Source: Bacteroidales bacterium (lineage in GTDB: Bacteria; Bacteroidota; Bacteroidia; Bacteroidales; UBA7960). Taken from it: a stretch of 36,333 nucleotides of DNA. This document shows, piece after piece, positions 26,682-34,531 of the stretch. The stretch lies in the NCBI GenBank assembly GCA_007129945.1, contig SKUN01000056.1, forward strand, positions 1-36,333. Reading direction: 5' to 3'. The notes beneath the pieces are model-generated. The model did not search any database and was not told where the DNA came from. It saw only the letters and a program-made list of their open reading frames with translations. Position 1 is the first letter of the stretch. Each line of letters begins with the position of its first letter. The position numbers and the translations under genes are program-made.

Positions 26682-27122
26682 TTACTCCCGGGGCAGGGTT
26701 TCTTCCGGTAATGGAGCTTCCCTCATCTCATCCATTGGGAGCAATTGTTCCTCTTCTGTTTCCATGACGCTGAGCCGGTTGAGCATCATCTCATGTATCA
26801 GGTCCATCTCCCGTCTGTCGAGCAGATAGCACTCCAGGGCTGCCTCAAATTGCTCAGGTTCAACCCCGTGGCGGTCAAACAATCCGGCGTAATAATATTC
26901 TGAGGAATCCCTGACACCCCTTTGTACATGTTGATATTCAACCAGAAAGGCTTCCAGCAGGTACATATCACTGAGCACATCCACCATGGTTTCCCTTGAC
27001 AACAGTTTGTCGCAGTCGTCTCTGCCCGGGGCCCTGAAAAAATTGCATGAGGAAAACAGCAACATGGAGGCTGCCAGCCCACAAAATGCTAAAAATCTGA
27101 AGTATCCGGGTATTCGCGTCAT
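26682..27122 (-). CDS. DUF4296 family lipoprotein
   Basis: A 146-residue lipoprotein: type II signal peptide with LAASMLLFSSC, Cys at residue 26. The mature part contains DKLLSRETMVDVLSDMYLLEAFL and YYAGLFDRHGVEPEQFEAALECYLLDRREMDLIHEMMLNRL, the DUF4296 pattern of helical segments ending in a long helix. A Glu/Pro-rich tail follows. Function unknown. The longer frame opens at a GTG inside the dihydroorotase gene; the ATG at 27122 is chosen because it places the signal peptide at the N terminus. It starts 40 bases after the dihydroorotase stop and is the last gene of the unit. Confidence 0.88.
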   Translation of the reverse strand: MTRIPGYFRFLAFCGLAASMLLFSSCNFFRAPGRDDCDKLLSRETMVDVLSDMYLLEAFLVEYQHVQRGVRDSSEYYYAGLFDRHGVEPEQFEAALECYLLDRREMDLIHEMMLNRLSVMETEEEQLLPMDEMREAPLPEETLPRE

Positions 27123-27162
27123 ATTCGGTATTTTTTGCCGATACCTGTAAAGGTGACGGAGC

Positions 27163-28518
27163 CTATCGTGAGAATTGCAAAGCCTCACCCTTCACCTCAT
27201 CATGGATCGTGCCATTCTCATAAACGAGATGACCATTCACAAAAGTATATTTGACGGTTGCTTTCAGCTCTTTACCTTCCAGCGGTGACCATTTGCATTT
27301 ATACAGGATGTTTTCCTTGTTTACGGTGAATGATGTACCCGGGTCAATGGCCACAAGATCGGCGGCGAATCCCTCTCTGATGAACCCCCTGTTTGCCACG
27401 TTAAAGCAAATGGCAGGATTGTGGCACATGAGGGTTGCAATTTTTTCAAGCGGGATCTGCTGTCTTTCTGCCAGTGTGATCATGGCTGGCAATGCATGCT
27501 GAACCATGGGGCCGCCCGAAGGGCACTTCAGGTAGCTGTTGCTTTTTTCCTCCAGGGTATGGGGTGCATGGTCTGTGGCGATCACATCGATAAAGCCCTT
27601 CCTGACTCCATCAATCAGCGCCATCCTGTCCTCTTTGAATTTTATGGCCGGATTCCATTTGATCATCCCCCCTTTATCTGCATAATCTTCTGCCGAGAAC
27701 CAAAGATGGTGTACACATGCCTCTGCAGTGATCCGCTTTTCTGCCAGTGGTGTACTGTTCTCAAGCATTCTGAGTTCTTCTGCGGTGCTCAGATGCAGCA
27801 GGTGGAGCCTGGTTCCGTATTTTTCTGCCAGTGAAACAGCCAGCCGCGAAGAGCGTTCACACGCCTGGTGGTTCCGTATTCGCAGGTGCATGGCCATGGG
27901 GATGTCTTCACCATAGGTTGCCTTTGCCGCTGCCAGTTGTTTTCTGATGGTTTCCTCGTCTTCACAGTGAACCGCAACGGGAAGTTTTACATCACGAAAA
28001 ATTCCGTTCAGTGCACCGGGATCATCCACCAGCATATTCCCGGTTGAAGATCCCATAAAAATTTTGATTCCGCAAACCTGCTTCGGGTCGGCCGCTATAA
28101 GCTCCGATTTATTGGTATTGGTGGCCCCCATATAAAAAGAGTAATTGGCGAGGCTTTTCTCCTGACCCAGCCTGAATTTTTCTTCCAGCAACTTCCCGGA
28201 GATGGTTTGCGGGTTTGTATTGGGCATTTCCATGAAGCTGGTGATACCACCTGCCACCGCAGCCTTTGACTCTGTAGCGATATCACCCTTGTGGGTCAGC
28301 CCCGGCTCTCTGAAATGAACCTGGTCATCAATGACTCCCGGGAATAAAAGCATTCCTTCAAGATCAACCGACCGGCCCGATTCCTCGTTGAACCTTCCCT
28401 GGTGACCCCCGGGATAGATTTTCTCAATCACTTTATTGTTGATTACAAGGTCTCCCTGAAAGGTCCGCCCTTCGTTGATGATCTGTGCATTTTTCAGCAG
28501 CAGTGGTGTGCCCCGCAT
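27163..28518 (-). CDS. pyrC: Dihydroorotase
   Basis: A 451-residue amidohydrolase that closes carbamoyl aspartate to dihydroorotate in pyrimidine synthesis. Visible: FPGVIDDQVHFREPGLTHKG (residues 59-78), EMPNTNP, GIKIFMGSSTGNM with Lys152 as the likely carboxylated metal bridge, AVHCEDE (His184), LLHLST (His242), and VIATDHAPHTLEEK with Asp316. The first metal site, usually HxH, reads QVH (Gln66, His68); the same DDQVHFREPG occurs in other Bacteroidota dihydroorotases as I recall. Allantoinase-like relatives are possible, but the pyrimidine role fits the conserved operon: mannosyltransferase, dihydroorotase, DUF4296 lipoprotein. Confidence 0.92.
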   Translation of the reverse strand: MRGTPLLLKNAQIINEGRTFQGDLVINNKVIEKIYPGGHQGRFNEESGRSVDLEGMLLFPGVIDDQVHFREPGLTHKGDIATESKAAVAGGITSFMEMPNTNPQTISGKLLEEKFRLGQEKSLANYSFYMGATNTNKSELIAADPKQVCGIKIFMGSSTGNMLVDDPGALNGIFRDVKLPVAVHCEDEETIRKQLAAAKATYGEDIPMAMHLRIRNHQACERSSRLAVSLAEKYGTRLHLLHLSTAEELRMLENSTPLAEKRITAEACVHHLWFSAEDYADKGGMIKWNPAIKFKEDRMALIDGVRKGFIDVIATDHAPHTLEEKSNSYLKCPSGGPMVQHALPAMITLAERQQIPLEKIATLMCHNPAICFNVANRGFIREGFAADLVAIDPGTSFTVNKENILYKCKWSPLEGKELKATVKYTFVNGHLVYENGTIHDEVKGEALQFSR

Positions 28519-28569
28519 AATTGATTGTTTTGTGAAATAAAAAAGCAGAACGGATTTGAGCGCAGCGGG

Positions 28570-29322
28570 TCAGGAAGGTTTCTGATACCTTTTCGGGTTC
28601 GTAATACTTCTCCATCTGAGTTTGATCACGCCCAAAACGGCTTCCTGAAAAATGCCGGAACTCATTTTGGATTCCCCTTCCGTTCGGTCAGTAAATACAA
28701 TAGATACTTCCGTTATATTAAATCCCATTTTCCAGGCAGTGAACTTCATTTCTATCTGAAATGCATAGCCGGTGAACCTGACGCTGTCAAGATCAAGGGC
28801 TTCGAGCACCTCCCGCCTGTAGCATTTAAAGCCTGCCGTGGTGTCGTGTACGGGCATTCCGGTGATCATTCGAACGTAAATGGACGCAAAATAGGACATC
28901 AGGACCCTGCCCATAGGCCAGTTTACCACATTCACCCCGTCAATGTATCGGGATCCGATCGCCAGGTCATAACCGTTCTCTGCACATTCCCGGTAAAGCC
29001 GGACCAGATCCCCGGGGTTGTGGGAAAGGTCTGCATCCATTTCGAAAATAAACCGGTAATCTCTTTTGAGCGCCCACTTAAACCCGTGTATATAGGCGGT
29101 TCCGAGCCCGAGCTTTCCTTTCCTTGATTCCATGAAAAGTTTACCCGGGTATTTTTCCATGAGTTGACTGACCAGTCCGGCAGTGCCGTCCGGTGAACTG
29201 TCGTCTACGATCAGCACATGGAAGTCTTTGGGAAGGGAGAATACGATTTGCAGAACCTTCTCAATGTTTTCCCGTTCGTTGTAAGTGGGAATTATAACAA
29301 GACTGTCGCTCACTTCTGCCAT
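28570..29322 (-). CDS. Polyprenol-phosphate mannosyltransferase (DPM1-like)
   Basis: A 250-residue family 2 glycosyltransferase resembling polyprenol monophosphomannose synthases, which move mannose from GDP-mannose to a polyprenyl phosphate on the cytoplasmic face. Conserved parts: LVIIPTYNERENIEKV at residues 8-23, LIVDDSSPDGT, KLGLGTAYIHGFKWAL, FIFEMDADLSHNP with the metal-binding DAD, and TGYAFQIEM plus FTDRTEGESKMS. It has no C-terminal membrane helices, like the short DPM1 type. The frame continues upstream to an ATG at 29430, but the -7 box at 29398 lies inside that extension, so the start at 29322 is used. It is the first gene of the unit with dihydroorotase and DUF4296. Confidence 0.9.
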   Translation of the reverse strand: MAEVSDSLVIIPTYNERENIEKVLQIVFSLPKDFHVLIVDDSSPDGTAGLVSQLMEKYPGKLFMESRKGKLGLGTAYIHGFKWALKRDYRFIFEMDADLSHNPGDLVRLYRECAENGYDLAIGSRYIDGVNVVNWPMGRVLMSYFASIYVRMITGMPVHDTTAGFKCYRREVLEALDLDSVRFTGYAFQIEMKFTAWKMGFNITEVSIVFTDRTEGESKMSSGIFQEAVLGVIKLRWRSITNPKRYQKPS

Positions 29323-29364
29323 TTTTTGATGGTACGTCCGGGGTTTACAGACCGGGGTGTATGC

Positions 29365-29380
29365 AATACAAATTTGTATT
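29365..29380. repeat. Perfect 16-bp palindrome in the divergent leader region
   Basis: AATACAAATTTGTATT equals its own reverse complement. It lies 13-28 bases downstream of the predicted start of the mannosyltransferase transcript and about 105 bases before the cysteine desulfurase ATG. Its position suits a repressor operator on the minus-strand transcript. Confidence 0.5.
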
Positions 29381-29397
29381 CCCAGGCAAATCCAACT

Positions 29398-29405
29398 CAA
29401 AAGTA
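29398..29405 (-). promoter_or_regulatory. -7 box of the mannosyltransferase-dihydroorotase-DUF4296 unit
   Basis: TACTTTTG on the minus strand, transcript start near 29393, with a leader of about 71 bases that contains the 16-bp palindrome. Confidence 0.5.
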
Positions 29406-29471
29406 CATTTTTTGCCCAACATATGGCCACTATCCATTCGATTTTATTGTTTATTTGCTGCAGTTATTGGT

Positions 29472-29479
29472 TATTTTTG
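29472..29479 (+). promoter_or_regulatory. Candidate -7 box of the cysteine desulfurase gene
   Basis: TATTTTTG with a TTG 22 bases upstream (29447-29449). The box ends only 5 bases before the ATG at 29485, so the transcript would have almost no leader if this promoter is used. Confidence 0.4.
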
Positions 29480-29484
29480 CCTGC

Positions 29485-30618
29485 ATGAAAACACCGGTGA
29501 TTTATTTTGACAATGCCGCCACAACACGGCCCGACCAGGATGTGCTGGACGAAGTCATTGCCTGTATGAGCGAAGAATACGGCAATCCGTCATCTGTACA
29601 TGCATTGGGCCGGAGGGCCCGGGTCAGGATCGAAGAATCCCGCCGCACCGTCGCGCGCCTGCTGAATGTGTCTCCGGCAGAGATTTTCTTTACATCCGGG
29701 GGGACGGAGGCGAACAATGCCATATTGTGGGGCTGCTGCCTGGGGCTGGGCTATTCGGACGTGATCACCAGTCCCGTTGAACATCCTGCTGTGCTGAACC
29801 CTTTGGTCTGCCTGGCAGAAAAGGGAATACGGGTACATCACCTGCGGGTTGATCAAACAGGACACATTGACCTGGCTCATCTGAAAGCGTTGCTCGCCGA
29901 ATATCCGCGTTCACTGGTCAGCCTGATGCATGCCAACAACGAGATCGGCAACCTGCTTCCGGTGAAGGCTGTGGCTTCATTGTGTACTGCTGCCGGTGCG
30001 TTGTTTCATTCCGACACCGTGCAAACGATCGGAAAGCTGCACATGGACATGCAGAAACTGGGAATGGATTTTGCCGTCGGAAGTGCCCATAAATTTTACG
30101 GATTGAAAGGAGCCGGCTTCATGTACGTGCGCTCCGGTAAATTTTTCCCCCCTTATTTGCTGGGAGGGGGGCAGGAGCGTAATATGCGTGCAGGCACCGA
30201 AAATATTTATGGCATCGCAGGGATGGCTAAGGCCCTTGAGCTGGCACATCAGCGAATGGAGGAAGACCAGCACCATTGCAGGTCGCTGAAGGAAGCCTGT
30301 ATTGACCTGCTGCGCAATGAGATCCCCGATGTTCATTTTAACGGGGATGCAGAAGGAAGTTCACTGCACACCATACTCAATGTTTCTTTGCCTCCCACGG
30401 TGGATGCTGAAATGCTGCTGCCCAGCCTGGATATTGAGGGCATTTGTGTGTCTTCGGGAAGTGCCTGCAGCTCCGGAAGCAGTCAGGGATCGCATGTGCT
30501 GAATACACTGGGGGCCGATGAAACCATGCCCTCATTGCGTGTATCATTCGGAAGGCATAATTCCATGGAGGAAGTGCGTAAACTGGTGCAGGTTTTGGCA
30601 AATATCGCTCTTCCCTGA
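29485..30618 (+). CDS. Cysteine desulfurase (NifS/IscS family)
   Basis: A 377-residue PLP enzyme that takes sulfur from cysteine to form a persulfide for Fe-S clusters or tRNA thiolation. Conserved parts: VIYFDNAATTRPDQDV at the N terminus, FTSGGTEANNAILWG, SLMHANNEIGN, VGSAHKFYGLKGAGF with PLP Lys203, GGGQERNMRAGTENI, and VSSGSACSSGSSQGSHVL with the catalytic Cys328. The long active-site loop around the Cys fits the group I (NifS/IscS) type. The open frame extends upstream to 29218 antisense to the mannosyltransferase, but the family-like start is the ATG at 29485. No IscU-like scaffold gene is adjacent. Confidence 0.94.
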   Translation: MKTPVIYFDNAATTRPDQDVLDEVIACMSEEYGNPSSVHALGRRARVRIEESRRTVARLLNVSPAEIFFTSGGTEANNAILWGCCLGLGYSDVITSPVEHPAVLNPLVCLAEKGIRVHHLRVDQTGHIDLAHLKALLAEYPRSLVSLMHANNEIGNLLPVKAVASLCTAAGALFHSDTVQTIGKLHMDMQKLGMDFAVGSAHKFYGLKGAGFMYVRSGKFFPPYLLGGGQERNMRAGTENIYGIAGMAKALELAHQRMEEDQHHCRSLKEACIDLLRNEIPDVHFNGDAEGSSLHTILNVSLPPTVDAEMLLPSLDIEGICVSSGSACSSGSSQGSHVLNTLGADETMPSLRVSFGRHNSMEEVRKLVQVLANIALP

Positions 30619-30658
30619 AAATTTTTCCACAGAAGTACCTCTTTTTGGGTAAAATGCG

Positions 30659-30666
30659 TATTTTTG
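30659..30666 (+). promoter_or_regulatory. Candidate -7 box of the small basic protein gene
   Basis: TATTTTTG, transcript start near 30671 and a 22-base leader. The -33 region has no clear TTTG at the right distance. Confidence 0.45.
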
Positions 30667-30692
30667 GATGACACCGAAAAAAATGCCTGATT

Positions 30693-30959
30693 ATGGCTGA
30701 TCATACTGCACCAAAATACAGAACCGGGACGGCAGGGAAAAGAAAGCGCATCAAATACCGGCAGATGGGCTTTAAGCTGACCGACGGGCAAAAAAAAGCC
30801 CTGGAACACTATTGCAAGGTGCACAGGGTAACCCCGATCCGTTTTATCAAAAGTCTGGTCAATAATCATGTGGCCCGTTATCGCCCGGGTGACCCGCCGC
30901 CATCCTATGTGACGGAAAACCAGCTAGACCTGTTTGACGAGGATGAGATGCGGGATTAG
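30693..30959 (+). CDS. Small basic protein, possible ribbon-helix-helix fold
   Basis: An 88-residue protein. The N terminus is very basic (KRKRIKYRQ, about residues 16-24). The middle, MGFKLTDGQKKALEHYCKVHRVTPIRFIKSLVNNHVARY (about 25-63 in parts), has the strand-helix-helix pattern of ribbon-helix-helix DNA-binding proteins: one short strand, a helix, a turn at VTP, then a second helix. The C terminus is acidic and ends in an ENQLDLFDEDE tail. I have seen similar uncharacterised proteins in Bacteroidota but know no function. Its stop overlaps the mutS2 stop by 4 bases on the other strand. DNA binding is a fold-based inference. Confidence 0.75.
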   Translation: MADHTAPKYRTGTAGKRKRIKYRQMGFKLTDGQKKALEHYCKVHRVTPIRFIKSLVNNHVARYRPGDPPPSYVTENQLDLFDEDEMRD

Positions 30960-33400
30960 TTAAAATCCACGATGGTGATCCCGGCACCTCCCCGGTCGGG
31001 ATGTTCATCCCTGTACCGGTTTACCTGCGGCACAGCGGCCAGGAATTTCCGGACTGCCGGTCGCAGCACACCCTCACCTTTTCCGTGAATGATCCGGATT
31101 TGCGGCATTCCCAGCAGAAATGCATCGTCAATATGATTCTGAAGTGCTTTGAGTGCTTCTTCTGAATTTTTTCCCCGCAGGTCAATGTCGGGATTGAATT
31201 TGATCGCCTTTTCGTGGATGTCGAATGATAAACGGTTGTGTCCTTTTGTTGACTTTTTTCTGGCAGCCCCTTTCCTGAGTTTCACCAGGCCTGGCAGTGA
31301 TGTCCTCAGTTTGATGCTTCCAAACACCACAAGGGCTTGTTTGCCCGAGATTTCGGCCACCTCGCCCCGGCTTTGCTGCCCTTTGATCCTGACCACATCC
31401 CCGACTTTAATTGGCGTCGGGTCGATTTCGTCTGTTACAGGAAGGGGGTTTTGCTTTTTCCGGGACTTTCCGGAAGGGGTGGGCGACAGGGTTTCAGGGT
31501 CTTTTTCATGCTCCAGGGTGAACTTTTCCAGTTTACTCCGGGCTTCCCTTGTTTTCTCTCTTTCTGCCCCGGCTTCCTTAATTTCACGGATGGTGTTTTC
31601 AATCATCCTGTTGCTTCCTGCCAGAATATCTTTTGCCTCTTTGCGGGCTTCCTGCAGTATTTCGGTTTTGCGCGCCTCAACCTCTCCATGGAGCTTCTCA
31701 TATTTATCAATGAGGTCAGACAGCAAATCATCTGCCTGCCGCAGTTGCCGTTCTTTGTTATCCAGCTCCTCTTTCCTTACTTCAAGATTTTGGAGTTCCA
31801 CATCAAAATCCAGGTCCTGTTGCCCGGCAAGCAGGGAGGCATTGTTCAGGATATACCCGGGAAGTCCGATGTTTTTCGCAATCTCAAAGGCAAAACTTGA
31901 CCCGGGTGTGCCGGTCTTCATCTTATACAGCGGTCGGATCTTTTCCGTATCGAAAAGCATGGATCCGTTGACCATGCCCTCATGTTTTCCGGCCATGAGC
32001 TTCAGGTTTGCATAATGGGTGGTGATGACCCCCATGGCCCTCAGTTCATTGAGCCGGGTCAGGATCGACTCTGCGATTGCACCACCGATACGCGGTTCTG
32101 TGCCCGCTCCGAACTCATCGATCAGGAACAGCGTTTTTTCATTGCTGTGACCCAGGAAATATTTCATGTTTACAAGGTGGGAGCTGTAGGTGCTCAGGTC
32201 ATTTTCCAGTGACTGCTCATCTCCGATATCAATCAGCAGCTGCCGGAATATGCCGGCAGTGGACTGGTCGTCCATGGGCACAAGCAATCCGCATTGCAGC
32301 ATATACTGAAGCAGGCCGCAGGTTTTGAGGCAAACGGATTTACCGCCTGCATTCGGCCCTGATATGACCAGTATTCGCTGATCGCGGTTCAGGTCGACAG
32401 TCAGGGGGACGACCTCCTTTTTTTGTTTTTTATAGGAAAGAAACAAAAGGGGATGCCTTGCATTGATCCACTGCAACCGGGCCTCATCAGTGATCTTTGG
32501 TTTCATGGCCTCCATGTCGAGGGCAAGATAAGCTTTTGCCCGAATCAGATCCATTTGCCCCAGCATATGGTAGGCCTTCCGCAGCTCCGGGATCATGGGG
32601 CGGAGATGGTCTGCAAAGTCTTTCAGGAGGCGGACAATCTCCTGTCTTTCGTCTGCTTCCAGCTCACGGACCTGGTTGTTCATTTCGAACACCTCTTCGG
32701 GTTCCACAAAGGCGGTTTGCCCGGTGGCCGAATGATCGTGGATGAACCCCCGCAGTTTACGCTTGTAAGCTACCGGTACCGGAATTACCTGCCGGCTGTT
32801 GCGCAGGGCAAGTTCCTCATCCTTTCTGATCCATCCCTGCTGTTTGCCCTCATTCAAAATCCGCTGTATCTGCCTGTTTGCCCTGACATACAGTTCATCT
32901 TTCTGCTTCCTGATCGCAGCAAGTGCAGGAGACGCACTGCTGCGCACACTGGCCTTTTCGTCAATGAGCCGGTTAATGGTTCCCGGAAGCGTGTCATCTA
33001 TGCTGAGCCCGTCTGTGAGGTCCGAAAGCCGGGGGTATTTGGGCAGGTCACTGTCATTGGTGCGGGAAAGAAAGCTGATGATCGCCAGTATGGTTTCCAG
33101 GGAAAGTTTCAGATCCAGCAATACTTCCGGTTCTGCAAATGTATCTTTCAGCCGCAGCCGGTCAAAAATTTCATCAGGGTCATAGTAATTGGCACCGGGA
33201 AATTGTTCTCCTGCAAGCAGAATCTGCCGGAATTCCTCTGCCTGGCAAAGCAGCCGTTCAATGCTGTCCTTATCGGTAAGAAAAGCGATTTCAGCAGCCT
33301 GCTTCTGCCCCAGGCTGCTGAAACAATGCTTGTCTATCATCTCCCGGATGCGGTCAAAGCCGGTCTTCTCTTCAAAATTTACCGGATAGGTCAGCTCCAT
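30956..33400 (-). CDS. mutS2: MutS2 family ATPase / Smr-domain protein
   Basis: An 814-residue MutS2. The lever and clamp region (about 1-330) contains QKQAAEIAFLTD and RGFIHDHSATGQTAFVEP. The ATPase domain has ISGPNAGGKSVCLKT with Walker A at 348-355, FLIDEFGAGTEP as Walker B, and ITTHYANLK. A long charged coiled coil follows (about 520-625), then a KOW-like stretch with VGDVVRIKGQQSRGEV, and the C-terminal Smr domain (about 735-814) with DLRGKNSEEAL and IIHGKGEGVLR. There is no mismatch-recognition domain, as expected for MutS2. Family roles: suppression of recombination and, in some bacteria, rescue of collided ribosomes. The ATG at 33400 is used because the TTG at 33424 precedes the predicted transcript start. 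Confidence 0.95.
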   Translation of the reverse strand: MELTYPVNFEEKTGFDRIREMIDKHCFSSLGQKQAAEIAFLTDKDSIERLLCQAEEFRQILLAGEQFPGANYYDPDEIFDRLRLKDTFAEPEVLLDLKLSLETILAIISFLSRTNDSDLPKYPRLSDLTDGLSIDDTLPGTINRLIDEKASVRSSASPALAAIRKQKDELYVRANRQIQRILNEGKQQGWIRKDEELALRNSRQVIPVPVAYKRKLRGFIHDHSATGQTAFVEPEEVFEMNNQVRELEADERQEIVRLLKDFADHLRPMIPELRKAYHMLGQMDLIRAKAYLALDMEAMKPKITDEARLQWINARHPLLFLSYKKQKKEVVPLTVDLNRDQRILVISGPNAGGKSVCLKTCGLLQYMLQCGLLVPMDDQSTAGIFRQLLIDIGDEQSLENDLSTYSSHLVNMKYFLGHSNEKTLFLIDEFGAGTEPRIGGAIAESILTRLNELRAMGVITTHYANLKLMAGKHEGMVNGSMLFDTEKIRPLYKMKTGTPGSSFAFEIAKNIGLPGYILNNASLLAGQQDLDFDVELQNLEVRKEELDNKERQLRQADDLLSDLIDKYEKLHGEVEARKTEILQEARKEAKDILAGSNRMIENTIREIKEAGAEREKTREARSKLEKFTLEHEKDPETLSPTPSGKSRKKQNPLPVTDEIDPTPIKVGDVVRIKGQQSRGEVAEISGKQALVVFGSIKLRTSLPGLVKLRKGAARKKSTKGHNRLSFDIHEKAIKFNPDIDLRGKNSEEALKALQNHIDDAFLLGMPQIRIIHGKGEGVLRPAVRKFLAAVPQVNRYRDEHPDRGGAGITIVDFN

Positions 33401-33421
33401 AACAAAGTTTCGTGTTTTTGA

Positions 33422-33429
33422 CAAAATTA
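33422..33429 (-). promoter_or_regulatory. -7 box of mutS2
   Basis: TAATTTTG on the minus strand, transcript start near 33417 and a 17-base leader. The -33 region lies in the T-run of the tRNA terminator, with no clear TTTG. Confidence 0.55.
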
Positions 33430-33440
33430 CATAAACCCTA

Positions 33441-33474
33441 TAAAAAAACCTGTTTGCCTCAGGACAAACAGGTT
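33441..33474 (-). terminator. Intrinsic terminator of tRNA-Met
   Basis: On the minus strand: AACCTGTTTG, an 8-base loop, CAAACAGGTT, then a T-run. The 10-bp perfect stem begins 7 bases beyond the tRNA 3' end. Confidence 0.85.
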
Positions 33475-33481
33475 CGGAATG

Positions 33482-33555
33482 TAGCGGGGACGGGAGTTGA
33501 ACCCGTGACCTTCGGGTTATGAATCCGACGCTCTAACCACCTGAGCTACCCCGCC
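33482..33555 (-). tRNA. tRNA-Met (anticodon CAT)
   Basis: A 74-nt cloverleaf: acceptor GGCGGGG / CCCCGCT with a G1-U72 wobble, D arm GCTC...GAGC, anticodon loop TTCATAA, T arm ACGGG-TTCAACT-CCCGT, discriminator A. The 3' CCA is not fully encoded (A-C-A-T follows). The closing pair of the anticodon stem is A31-C39, a mismatch. The first pair is not the C1-A72 mismatch of initiator tRNA, so this is elongator Met; tRNA-Ile with a lysidine-modified CAT cannot be excluded by anticodon alone. Confidence 0.88.
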
Positions 33556-33587
33556 GGTTAAAGGTGGTGCAAAATTATAAAACAATT

Positions 33588-34517
33588 TTAAAACACAAGG
33601 GGTTTTCCTGAATTTTTCCGTTCTCTTTGTCTCCGCCGCAAATTTGAAATCTGTGTCATCATCAAACCGGCAATGACGATCAGCATACCAACGATCCTGC
33701 TGAGGTCAATAACTTCCTTCAGGAAAATAAACGAGGTAATTGCGGTAACCACTGGAATGAGGTTGGCAAAAATGGCAGTCCGGGCGATTCCGATCGAACG
33801 GACCGCTGATGTATAGAACATGAAAGCCAGGGTGGATCCGAAAATGGCCAGTGCCAGGAGTGAAGCAACCACTTCCCACGAGGGGCGGATGTGGATGAAG
33901 TCCCTGAAATCCATGATCAGAAACAAGGGAAGAAAGAAAATAGCCCCCAGAATATTTTGCACCAGAATGATCGTGAAGGAGGAGTACTTTGCAGCCAGTT
34001 TTTTTAAAAAGACGATGTTGATCAGGGCGGAAAACACCGCAAAAAACAACCAGAAAATACCAACAGGGGAAGCGGTGAATTTAAAGCCGGCATCCATGAC
34101 CATGATCAATACACCCGTGAACGATACAACAAACCCAAGAATATTTACGGGGGTGACCTTTTCGCGGAAAGCCACGTAGGCCAGAATCGGGGAAAAAACC
34201 GGTATGGTGGCAATAATCACGGATGCCACGGTGGGAGACACATGATATACCCCGAAATTTTCCCCGATAAAAAAACAAAACGGGGAGAAAAACGAGAGGA
34301 TGATAAAATTTTTGTAATCAGATCTGTCGACGCGCTCACCGAGTTTTCTGATCCTGAAGATTGCCAGCATCAGCAGGGAGGACATGCTGAGGCGGATCAG
34401 CATGACGGTAATTGGTTCATAGGCTGTAAAGGCCATTTTGGTCCAGACATAAGAAACCCCCCAGAAGGTAACGGCCATGATGGCATAAAGGTATATATGC
34501 AGAGGCGCTGATTTCAT
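33588..34517 (-). CDS. EamA/DMT-family transporter
   Basis: A 309-residue inner-membrane protein with about ten helices in two EamA repeats. Repeat 1 (about 8-140) contains AIMAVTFWGVSYVWTKMAF and PTVASVIIATIPVFSPILAYVAFREKV; repeat 2 (about 150-290) contains ALLALAIFGSTLAFMFY-like and RTAIFANLIPVVTAITSFIFLKEVI. The end of the second repeat matches the usual xxxPVxxxxxxxxxLxE pattern. The C-terminal tail is strongly basic (RRRQRERK), a cytoplasmic end. DMT proteins export or import amino acids, nucleotides or drugs; the substrate cannot be read from sequence. The leader region holds tandem repeats. Confidence 0.9.
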   Translation of the reverse strand: MKSAPLHIYLYAIMAVTFWGVSYVWTKMAFTAYEPITVMLIRLSMSSLLMLAIFRIRKLGERVDRSDYKNFIILSFFSPFCFFIGENFGVYHVSPTVASVIIATIPVFSPILAYVAFREKVTPVNILGFVVSFTGVLIMVMDAGFKFTASPVGIFWLFFAVFSALINIVFLKKLAAKYSSFTIILVQNILGAIFFLPLFLIMDFRDFIHIRPSWEVVASLLALAIFGSTLAFMFYTSAVRSIGIARTAIFANLIPVVTAITSFIFLKEVIDLSRIVGMLIVIAGLMMTQISNLRRRQRERKNSGKPLVF

Positions 34518-34531
34518 GTAAAAATGGCGGT

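Noticed and set aside
29323-29430. N-terminal extension of the mannosyltransferase from an ATG at 29430
   Set aside because: It spans the -7 box and the palindrome, and DPM1-type enzymes start just before the PTYNERENI motif.
31149-32015. Plus-strand open frame of 288 codons with Ser/Phe-rich product
   Set aside because: Antisense to the mutS2 coiled coil; the Ser/Phe bias is the mirror of Glu/Lys codons.
32423-33421. Plus-strand open frame of 332 codons
   Set aside because: Antisense to mutS2. It is long only because the GC-biased coding strand leaves few stops; the product resembles no family I know.
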